A stretch of DNA of 11,463 nucleotides from DASWRT01 sp036403035 (GTDB lineage: Bacteria > Pseudomonadota > Alphaproteobacteria > ATCC43930 > CGMCC-115725): assembly GCA_036403035.1 (NCBI GenBank), contig DASWRT010000263.1:1-11463 (forward strand), written 5' to 3'. The stretch's first letter is position 1. Every line of letters starts with the position of its first letter. Position numbers and translations under genes: made by a program. Shown one piece after another: positions 1 to 5,862 of this stretch. The notes under the pieces are model-generated. The model had not been told where the DNA came from and made no database searches. It was given only the letters and a program-made list of their open reading frames with translations.

Positions 1-372
1 GTGTACGTCGCACCCTGAGGTTTGCCGCTTCGGAAAAGGATTTGCGGTCTCTTTTCCGGCGCTTGCTCCCTATCTCCCTCTCCCGCTGGCGGGAGAGGGT
101 CGGGGTGAGGGCCGGTAGAAACTGCGATTCCGCAGAGGAAATCACAAAGAAGGAATTCCCCTCACCCCAACCCTCTCCCGCAAGCGGGAGAGGGAGGTCC
201 ATGTCAGGATTTGCGGAAATGCAAAGAGCCGGCGGCGACGCTCCCGGCCGCGCCGCAGGGCCGGGCGCGCATTCCCCTCCACCTCCAAAGGGTTAAGGCC
301 GGAACTCTGGTGGCGTTTCCGGCTTTGAAGTAGCCTCGCGCCGGAGAGGCACGGGCACATTGGGCAGGGGGG
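1..372. other. non-coding leader upstream of the TonB receptor gene
   Basis: I see no credible gene in this stretch. It holds an 8-bp hairpin, CGGAAAAG at 31-38 pairing with CTTTTCCG at 51-58, with no T-run after it. The main content is an inverted pair of REP palindromes (74-195). The 10-mer GGATTTGCGG occurs at 38-47 and again at 207-216, on either side of that pair. A 7-bp hairpin, GCCGGAA at 298-304 with TTCCGGC at 317-323, lies in the probable leader of the receptor gene. I found no convincing sigma-70 promoter, Fur box or cobalamin-riboswitch core here, so control of the receptor cannot be read from the sequence. Short ORFs across the region are low-complexity translations of the palindromes. 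Confidence 0.7.
74..195. repeat. inverted pair of REP-like palindromes (REPIN/BIME-like)
   Basis: Two copies of the same palindromic unit lie head to head. Copy 1 (74-110) reads CCCTCTCCCGC, TGGC, GGGAGAGGG and then the tail TCGGGGTGAGG. Copy 2 (160-195) is its reverse complement with two or three changes: tail CCTCACCCCAA, then CCCTCTCCCGC, AAGC, GGGAGAGGGA. About 49 bp separate them. Each unit folds into a GC-rich hairpin and the pair could fold into a larger cruciform. Pairs of this kind are the mobile form of REP sequences and sit in spacers, which fits here. The pair lies about 180 bp before the receptor gene and may act on mRNA ends or gyrase binding, but nothing shows a specific role. 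Confidence 0.85.
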
Positions 373-2376
373 ATGGTGGCGGCGAACGATGACCCGACCG
401 GCCGCCATAGGGCTGGCCGTCGGAACGGACGCCCGGGCCGGCGCGGCGGCGGCGCGGCGCTGCTGCTGCCGCCGATTCTGGCCGCCTGCGCGGCCGGCGC
501 GACCGCTGCGGCCGTCATAGCACCGGCCGTCGCCAACACGCCGTCCGTCGAGGAACTGCGGTCGCTGTCGATCGAGGATCTCGCGAACGTCGAGATCACG
601 TCGGTCTCGCGGCGGCCCGAGCCGCTGAGCCAGGCGCCGGCCGCGGTCTACGTCATCACCGCCGAGGACATCCGCCGCTCCGGCGCGACCAGCCTCCCCG
701 AGGCGCTGCGGCTGGCGCCCAACCTGGAGGTGGCGCGGCGCAACCCGCAGACCTATGCGATCTCGGCGCGCGGCTTCAACTCGGTCGAGGCGGCCAACAA
801 GCTGCTGGTGCTGATCGACGGGCGCAGCATCTATTCGCCGCTGTTCGGCGGCGTCGAATGGGACCAGCAGCAGGTGATGCTGGCCGACGTCGAGCGCATC
901 GAGGTGATCAGCGGCCCCGGCGGCACGCTGTACGGCGCCAACGCCGTCAACGGCGTCATCAACGTCATCACAAAGAGCGCCCGCGACACGCAGGGCGGGC
1001 TGGTCGACCTCAAGGCCGGGACGGTCGATCAGTCCGGGGCGGCGCGGTTCGGCGGCAAGTTCGGCGAGAACGGCGCGTACCGCGCCTATGCGATGGCGTT
1101 CGGGCGCGGCCACTCCGACCTGCCGGACGGAACCAACGCACGGGACGGGTTCCAGGGGAAGCAGACCGGCTTCCGCACCGACTGGAGCACCGGCAAGGCC
1201 GGGTTCACGGTGCAGGGCGACCTGTACGACAACGAGACCGACGGCGGCGGCGAGCTGTTCAACGGCACGCCGGTCGGCGGCCAGATCTTCGGCGGCAACC
1301 TGCTCGGGCGGTGGACGCAGCAGCTTACCGGCGGATCGCGGCTGGAGCTGCAATCCTACGTCAGCCGCGACCACCGGTTCGCGCCGAGCGTCACCGAGGT
1401 GGAGGACACGTTCGACATCCAGCTCCAGCACGTTTTCGCGCTCGGCGACCGGAACGAGGTCGTCTGGGGCCTGGGGAACCGCGTCAACCGCGACAAGTTC
1501 ATCAACAACGCCAACTTCTTCGTCTTCGACCCGCCGGTCGAGACCTACGACCTCGGCAACGTCTTCCTCCAGGACACCTACGCGCTGAGGGACGACCTCA
1601 AGCTGACGCTCGGCACGAAGTTCGAGTACAATACGTTCTCCGGGTTCGAATATCTGCCGAGCGCGCGGCTGGCGTGGCAAATCTCCGATGCACATCTGCT
1701 CTGGTCGGCCGTCTCGCGGGCGGTGCGCACGCCGACGCCGATCGACCGGAACCTCGTGGCGCCCGGCCTGTTCATCGGCGGGCCGGATTTCCAGTCGGAG
1801 AAGGTGATCGCCTACGAAGTCGGGTATCGCGGCCGGCCGGCAACGGACCTGACGTTCTCGTTGTCGCTCTACTACAACCGCTACGAGGACATCCGGACGA
1901 CCGAGTTCTCTCCGTCCGGCGGGCTGCCGCTCCGCTTCGGCAACGCGCTTAAGGGCGACGGCTACGGCGTCGAGGCGTGGGGCGAGTACCGCCCGCTGTC
2001 CTGGTGGCGGCTCAGCCCCGGCGTCAACTTCCTGCACAAGAATCTGAGCCTGAAGCAGGGCGTCGTCGACCTCTCGAACGGGCAGTCGACGGGCAGCGAC
2101 CCGGCTTACCAGCTCTCGCTTCACTCCTACATGGACCTGCCGGGCGGCCTCGAACTGGATGTCGGCGTGCGGACGGTGGACGATCTGCAGAACCCGGCGA
2201 TCCCGTCCTACACCCAGGTCGACGCCCGGCTCGGCTGGCGCGTCGCCGACGGCATCGAGCTTTCGCTGTCCGCCTTCGACCTGTTCGACAGCCGGCACGC
2301 CGAGACCGCCGCGTCGTCCGGTCCTCCCCGGGAGTTGCGGCGGACGATCTATGTCGGCCTGCGGTCGAGTTTCTGA
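373..2376 (+). CDS. TonB-dependent outer-membrane receptor
   Basis: 667 aa, the size of a complete TonB-dependent receptor of the CirA/BtuB-like class. The N-terminus is an unusually long Arg-rich stretch (1-26), then a hydrophobic segment (about 27-52) ending near AVA-NTPS, consistent with a signal peptide. Next comes the SIEDLANVEITSVSRR block (about 66-81) that precedes the plug in this subfamily. The plug runs about 83-200 and shows VYVITAEDIRRSG, the ARGFN motif (132-136), LVLIDGRSIY (145-154) and VERIEVISGPGGTLYGANAVN (about 173-193). The rest is the 22-strand barrel, ending in an outer-membrane C-terminal signature, YVGLRSSF with terminal Phe. The ligand cannot be named; no haem, cobalamin or siderophore motif is diagnostic, and I see no clear TonB box. 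The start ATG has an AGGG-rich sequence (366-371) just before it. The YfiR-family gene begins 2 bp after the stop, so the two are almost certainly co-transcribed, suggesting a role in sensing as well as uptake. Confidence 0.95.
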   Translation: MVAANDDPTGRHRAGRRNGRPGRRGGGAALLLPPILAACAAGATAAAVIAPAVANTPSVEELRSLSIEDLANVEITSVSRRPEPLSQAPAAVYVITAEDIRRSGATSLPEALRLAPNLEVARRNPQTYAISARGFNSVEAANKLLVLIDGRSIYSPLFGGVEWDQQQVMLADVERIEVISGPGGTLYGANAVNGVINVITKSARDTQGGLVDLKAGTVDQSGAARFGGKFGENGAYRAYAMAFGRGHSDLPDGTNARDGFQGKQTGFRTDWSTGKAGFTVQGDLYDNETDGGGELFNGTPVGGQIFGGNLLGRWTQQLTGGSRLELQSYVSRDHRFAPSVTEVEDTFDIQLQHVFALGDRNEVVWGLGNRVNRDKFINNANFFVFDPPVETYDLGNVFLQDTYALRDDLKLTLGTKFEYNTFSGFEYLPSARLAWQISDAHLLWSAVSRAVRTPTPIDRNLVAPGLFIGGPDFQSEKVIAYEVGYRGRPATDLTFSLSLYYNRYEDIRTTEFSPSGGLPLRFGNALKGDGYGVEAWGEYRPLSWWRLSPGVNFLHKNLSLKQGVVDLSNGQSTGSDPAYQLSLHSYMDLPGGLELDVGVRTVDDLQNPAIPSYTQVDARLGWRVADGIELSLSAFDLFDSRHAETAASSGPPRELRRTIYVGLRSSF

Positions 2377-2378
2377 CG

Positions 2379-3011
2379 GTGATCCGGCGAAAAGCCACGT
2401 CGGGATGCGGGCGCACGGAGCGGCGGCTTGCCGCGGCCGGTCTTGCGGCGGCGCTCGCCTGGACCGTCTCCATCGCCGCGACCGCCGTCTCCGTCTCGGC
2501 GCAGCAGCCGCCGCCGCAGCAGCAGGGCGGCGGCGGCGGCTCGCTCGAATGGGCGGTGAAGGCGACGTATCTCTACAAGTTCATTCCGTTCATCGACTGG
2601 CCGCCCTCCGCCTTCGCCTCGCCGGCGAGCCCGATCGGCGTCTGCGTCGCGGGCGACGACCCGTTCGGCGGCGTGCTCGACCAGGCGGTGAGCAGTCAGC
2701 GCATCGGCGAGCATCCCTTGGTCGTGAAGCGCCTGCAGCGGGTCGACCGCCAGTCCGGGTGCCACATCCTCTACGTCTGGAGAGGCGCCGACGCGCAGTC
2801 CCTCGCCGACATGCTCGATGCGGTTCGCGGCACGCCGGTCCTGACGGTCACCGACTCCGTCCGTGACGCCCAGGCGAAGGGGATCGTCAACTTCGTCGTC
2901 GAGGACAACCGCGTCCGCTTCGAGATCGACAATCAGGCCGCCGCGGAGAACGGCCTCGCGATCAGCTCCAAGCTGCTGAGCCTTGCCGTTTACGTCAGGC
3001 CGAGAGCGTAA
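2379..3011 (+). CDS. periplasmic YfiR/DUF4154-family protein
   Basis: 210 aa from a GTG start. There is no in-frame ATG nearby, and GTG at 2379 lies 2 bp after the receptor stop, indicating translational coupling. Residues 1-41 form a signal peptide (MIRRKA, hydrophobic AAAGLAAALAWTVSIAATAVSVSA) and cleavage is expected before QQPPP. A Pro/Gln/Gly-rich linker (42-54) leads into the DUF4154 domain: WAVKATYLYKFIPFIDWP (58-75), IGVCVAGDDPFG (86-97), CHILYVW (128-134), PVLTVTD (153-159), GIVNFVVEDNRVRFEID (168-184) and a C-terminal ISSKLLSLA helix. Cys89 and Cys128 are 39 residues apart, the same spacing I recall for the Cys71-Cys110 disulfide of Pseudomonas YfiR. YfiR binds the periplasmic domain of the inner-membrane cyclase YfiN and holds it inactive. 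Here the likely partner is the CHASE8-type kinase encoded next, which is inference. Family call firm; start codon moderately sure. Confidence 0.9.
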   Translation: MIRRKATSGCGRTERRLAAAGLAAALAWTVSIAATAVSVSAQQPPPQQQGGGGGSLEWAVKATYLYKFIPFIDWPPSAFASPASPIGVCVAGDDPFGGVLDQAVSSQRIGEHPLVVKRLQRVDRQSGCHILYVWRGADAQSLADMLDAVRGTPVLTVTDSVRDAQAKGIVNFVVEDNRVRFEIDNQAAAENGLAISSKLLSLAVYVRPRA

Positions 3012-3031
3012 TGGACAGGCTGGTGCGGGTT

Positions 3032-3068
3032 GCGATCGAGTTTGGAACGGGAAGCCCGGCATCGTGCC
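3032..3068. repeat. dispersed intergenic repeat, copy 1
   Basis: A 37-bp unit starting GCGATCGAGTTTGGA and ending GCCCGGCATCGTGCC. It matches 8717-8753 at 32 of 37 positions in the same orientation. In both places it is followed within a few bases by CCCCCCACC, so it seems to be part of a larger composite with the adjacent REP palindrome. I do not recognise a named family. Both copies are between genes, which argues for a dispersed repeat over chance. Confidence 0.6.
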
Positions 3069-3071
3069 AAA

Positions 3072-3166
3072 TCCCCCCACCCAACCCTCCCCCGCAAGGG
3101 GGGAGGGCTATGAAGGCGTTCGGCTTTTCTCCCTCCCCCCTTGCGGGGGAGGGGCAGGGTGGGGGA
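3072..3166. repeat. second inverted pair of REP-like palindromes
   Basis: Copy 1 (3072-3108) has a CCCCCCACCCAA tail followed by a CCCTCCCCC, GCAA, GGGGGGAGGG hairpin. Copy 2 (3129-3166) is the inverted counterpart, CTCCCTCCCCCC, TTGC, GGGGGAGGGG with the tail CAGGGTGGGGG. About 20 bp lie between them. The architecture matches the pair at 74-195 (hairpin plus GGGGTGAGG/GGGTGGGGG tail) but the stem sequence differs, so it is a distinct subfamily. The pair sits in the 226-bp gap between the YfiR gene and the kinase gene. It may mark an mRNA processing or attenuation point that lowers kinase expression relative to the receptor, which is inference. Confidence 0.8.
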
Positions 3167-3237
3167 ACCTGCGTCGAGCGTTTCCGAACCCAGGCGCAAT
3201 TTACTCTAGTGAACCGGCGGCAGCGGACGGCGGCGGA

Positions 3238-5049
3238 ATGACCGGTTTCTGGAAGCGGACCCCTTTGCTCGCGGTGGCGGCCGCGGTCGCGCTGCTGCTC
3301 GCGGGCGTCCTCCTGGGCGTCTACAACGAGCGCGCCTACCGCGCGCAGAAAATCGACGAGGTCACCGTCCAGGCGCGGATCCTCGCCTCGACGGTGACCG
3401 CGGCCGTCGCCTTCGGCGACCGGTCCGCCGCGCAGGAATACGTGAACGCGCTGATGACGAATCCCGAGGCGGAGGCGGCGGCGCTGTACGACGCCAACGG
3501 CGACCTGTTCGTGAGCTGGTCCCGCACGCCGGACCGGCCGGCGCCGCGGGCGGCGGCGCAGCTCCCGGCCGGGCCGTCCTTCACCGACGGCCATCTGACC
3601 GTCACGGCCGACGTGACGCAAGGCGGCGGCGCGCCGCTGGGCACGGTGTATCTCGAAACCATCGTCGAGCCGCTGCAACGGCGGCTCTCGCGGTACGGCG
3701 CTATGGCGCTGCTCGTGACGATGGCCTCGCTGCTGGTCACCGTCCTCGGCGTCGCCCAGGCGGCGCTGACGAAGGCGAACGCGCAGTTGCAGGCTCGCGC
3801 GTCCGAGCTGGCGGCCGTGAACCGGAACCTCGAAACCGAGATGGCGGAGCGGGAGAAGGCGCAGGAAGCGCTGCGGCAGAGCCAGAAGATGGAAGCCGTG
3901 GGCCAGCTCACGAGCGGCGTCGCGCACGATTTCAACAACCTGCTGACCGGCGTGCTCGGCCATCTCGAACTCGGGCTGGCGCGGACGCAGGACGAGGCGG
4001 TACGGCGGTCGCTGCTGGCCGCGACGCGCGCGGCCGACCGCGGCGCCAAGCTGACGCAGCAGCTTCTCGCCTTCTCCCGCCGGCAGCACCTGCAAGCCAA
4101 GCCGGTCGACCTCAACGCCCTGGTGCGGGGCATGGAGGACATGCTGTCCCGCACGATCGGTCCGGCGGTGCGGATCGAGATGGCGCTGCCGGCCGAATTG
4201 TGGCCGGCGCTCGTCGACGCCAGCCAGATCGAGGTCGCGATCCTCAACCTCGCGATCAACGCGCGCGACGCGATGCCGCTCGGCGGCCGGCTCGTCCTCG
4301 CGACCGCGAACGTCCCGGCGGACGCGCCGCGCCGGCCGGCCGACCTGCCGGCCGGCGGCGTCGATCTGGTGATGGTGTCGGTGACCGATTCCGGGACCGG
4401 GATGGACGAGGAGACGCTCGCCCGCGCCTTCGAGCCGTTCTACACGACCAAGGAGATCGGCAAGGGGACCGGCCTGGGCCTGTCGCAGGTCTACGGCCTC
4501 GCGAAGCAATCGGGCGGCGCGGCCGAGATCGAGAGCGCGCGCGGCAGCGGAACCTCGGTCCGCCTCTACCTGCCGCGGGCGGGCGCGGCGGCGGCGCCCG
4601 CCGCAACGGGCCGGCCGGCGCCGAGCCCCGGCGGCGGCGGCGCACCATCGCCGGGCGCCAGGATCCTCCTGGTCGACGACGACGACGACGTCCGCGAAGT
4701 CACCGCGGCGATGCTGCGGACCGACGGCCATGCCGTCGTCGAGGCCGCGAACGGACACGCGGCGCTCGACATCCTGGATCGCGGCGAGCCGCTCGACCTG
4801 ATGGTGGTCGACTACGCGATGCCGGCGATGAACGGCGCCGAGTACGCGCGGGCGGCCCGGCAGCGGCGGCCGGAGGTTCCGGCGCTCCTCATCACCGGAT
4901 ATGCCGAGTCCGGCCTGCTCGCCGGCATCGCCGATCTCGCCGCGGTGCTGCGCAAGCCGTTCCGGCAGGCCGACCTCGCCGCGGCGGTGCGCGGCGCGCT
5001 GCTGCGGCGGGACGAGAGCGGCTCGCGGCGGCGCGAGTCCGGGGGCTGA
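3238..5049 (+). CDS. hybrid histidine kinase with CHASE8-like periplasmic sensor
   Basis: 603 aa. The ATG at 3238 is chosen because it directly precedes a membrane anchor; the reading frame stays open upstream only through repeat DNA. The ribosome site is weak (GGCGG). TM1 is about 9-28. A periplasmic domain follows (about 30-150), with VTVQARILASTVTAAVAFGD and ALYDANGDLFVSW resembling CHASE8. TM2 is about 154-174, then a coiled coil (about 178-215) with no recognisable HAMP. HisKA carries the phospho-accepting His230 in VAHDFNNLL. The ATPase shows N box Asn341/Asp344, G1 box D384SGTGM, F box FEPFYTTK and G2 box GTGLGL (410-415). A Pro/Ala/Gly linker (448-473) leads to a receiver with acidic pocket DDDDD (480-484), phospho-acceptor Asp525, Thr553 and Lys573. 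All catalytic residues are present. It lacks an HPt or DNA-binding output, so another protein must receive the phosphate. CHASE8 is the domain through which YfiR controls YfiN, so the upstream YfiR homologue is the natural regulator (inference). Confidence 0.93.
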   Translation: MTGFWKRTPLLAVAAAVALLLAGVLLGVYNERAYRAQKIDEVTVQARILASTVTAAVAFGDRSAAQEYVNALMTNPEAEAAALYDANGDLFVSWSRTPDRPAPRAAAQLPAGPSFTDGHLTVTADVTQGGGAPLGTVYLETIVEPLQRRLSRYGAMALLVTMASLLVTVLGVAQAALTKANAQLQARASELAAVNRNLETEMAEREKAQEALRQSQKMEAVGQLTSGVAHDFNNLLTGVLGHLELGLARTQDEAVRRSLLAATRAADRGAKLTQQLLAFSRRQHLQAKPVDLNALVRGMEDMLSRTIGPAVRIEMALPAELWPALVDASQIEVAILNLAINARDAMPLGGRLVLATANVPADAPRRPADLPAGGVDLVMVSVTDSGTGMDEETLARAFEPFYTTKEIGKGTGLGLSQVYGLAKQSGGAAEIESARGSGTSVRLYLPRAGAAAAPAATGRPAPSPGGGGAPSPGARILLVDDDDDVREVTAAMLRTDGHAVVEAANGHAALDILDRGEPLDLMVVDYAMPAMNGAEYARAARQRRPEVPALLITGYAESGLLAGIADLAAVLRKPFRQADLAAAVRGALLRRDESGSRRRESGG

Positions 5050-5084
5050 GCGGGCGCCGTAACGTCCGACCGGCCGGGCGACGA

Positions 5085-5663
5085 TCAGTGGCGGACGGCG
5101 TCGGGCGAAGCGGTCGCAGCCGCCTCGGCGCCTGGAACGGCCGCCGCCGGCGCGGTGCGACGGCGCGGCAGCAGATGGCCGCTCTCGCGCAGCACCGCGG
5201 CGAGCGCCGCCGCGGCCTTGCCGGCGTCGCCGGCGGCCGTCCGCGGCGGCAGCAGCCATTCGAGGAAGATCCGGCCGGCATGCGGCTCACCGGCCTGATA
5301 GCAGGCCAGCGCCCGCAGCAGCGCCAGCTCGTCGCCGCTGACGCGGCGCGAGGCCAGCCGGTGCAGCCAGACGGTGCGACCCCTGTCGCCGGCCGCCGCC
5401 GCGCCGCCGTCTCCGCTCCCGCCCCCATTCAGCGCGTGGAGCAGCCGCTCCAGCCCATCGAGCGCCCGGGACGCCCGCGCGCAGCCGCAGGCTAACGCGA
5501 ACTCCTCGCGGACACGCGGCCAGCCGCCGCTGCCGGCCAGCCAGTGCCGGGCGGCCCACAGGACGAGCTGCTCGCCATAGAGGAGCTGCCGTACGTTGAG
5601 CGGAGCAGCGCCACCGCCATGCGACGCTGCCGAGATGGTGGTGGCCGGATCGGATGCGATCAT
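5085..5663 (-). CDS. small protein of unknown function, probably iron-regulated
   Basis: 192 aa, cytoplasmic by appearance: no signal peptide and no strong membrane segment. I do not recognise the family. Two blocks look structured: LNVRQLLYGEQLVLWAARHWL (22-42), followed by WPRVREEFALACG, and VSGDELALLRALACYQAGEP (108-127), followed by IFLEWLLPP. Both are predicted helical. They are joined by a Gly/Ala-rich linker (80-96) and followed by an Ala/Pro-rich tail (from about 170). The ATG at 5663 is preferred to an in-frame TTG at 5723 because the TTG would fall inside the Fur-like box and lengthen the protein by 20 poorly conserved-looking residues. The Shine-Dalgarno match is weak. The gene is convergent with the kinase at 3238-5049 (35-bp gap) and divergent from the kinase at 5863. 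The upstream iron-type operator suggests induction under iron limitation. Codon bias matches its neighbours, supporting a real gene. Confidence 0.75.
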   Translation of the reverse strand: MIASDPATTISAASHGGGAAPLNVRQLLYGEQLVLWAARHWLAGSGGWPRVREEFALACGCARASRALDGLERLLHALNGGGSGDGGAAAAGDRGRTVWLHRLASRRVSGDELALLRALACYQAGEPHAGRIFLEWLLPPRTAAGDAGKAAAALAAVLRESGHLLPRRRTAPAAAVPGAEAAATASPDAVRH

Positions 5664-5722
5664 GGGAGACTCATTCGCAATCGCAGGTGTGAAAACGGTA
5701 CGGTGTTGCCGCCGCAAATGCA

Positions 5723-5741
5723 AATGAGATTTATTCTCAAA
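5723..5741 (-). promoter_or_regulatory. Fur/iron-box-like operator
   Basis: The sequence AATGAGATTTATTCTCAAA contains the dyad TGAGA-N5-TCTCA (5725-5739). It is an AT-rich island in otherwise very GC-rich DNA. It agrees at 15 of 19 positions with the Fur-box form AATGAGAATCATTCTCATT. It also fits TGA-N9-TCA, the core of the RirA iron-responsive box of alphaproteobacteria, so Fur and RirA cannot be told apart by sequence. It lies 60-78 bp upstream of the ATG at 5663 on the - strand and 122-140 bp upstream of the kinase start at 5863. It is best placed to control the small gene and may also affect the kinase. Confidence 0.7.
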
Positions 5742-5862
5742 TAAACCTGCGCCTTGTCCCGTTCCGGCGGCGACCCGGTCAGAAACCGGCCACTGGCGGA
5801 GCGATTAAGACTATTGGCATAGTGGGCGCCATTTCCCGCTGCGGCGCCGCCGCCAGGTTTCG

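Noticed and set aside
74..195. CRISPR-like repeat array
   Set aside because: Only two units, in opposite orientation and palindromic, with no regular spacers.
296..372. cobalamin riboswitch before the TonB receptor
   Set aside because: No B12-box-type core and not enough conserved pairing elements; only a 7-bp hairpin is visible.
142..2298. 718-codon open frame on the - strand opposite the TonB receptor
   Set aside because: Arg/Val/Asp-rich translation with no domain; it mirrors the GC-biased codons of a clearly homologous + strand gene.
3760..3890. HAMP domain between TM2 and the His motif of the first kinase
   Set aside because: The segment is a plain Ala/Glu-rich heptad coiled coil without the HAMP proline and second helix pattern.
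5050..5084. bidirectional terminator between the convergent genes
   Set aside because: Only an imperfect GC dyad (CCGACCGGCCGGG) and no T-run on either strand.
2995..5259. 754-codon open frame on the - strand opposite the first kinase
   Set aside because: It runs through the REP pair and across the ends of two real genes, and its translation is low-complexity Arg-rich sequence.
4200..5495. 431-codon + strand frame over the end of the first kinase and the small - strand gene
   Set aside because: Arg-rich shifted reading of both genes with no domain or ribosome site.
5661..5723. TTG start at 5723 for the small - strand gene
   Set aside because: It would lie within the iron-type box; the ATG at 5663 gives a normal leader and a cleaner N-terminus.
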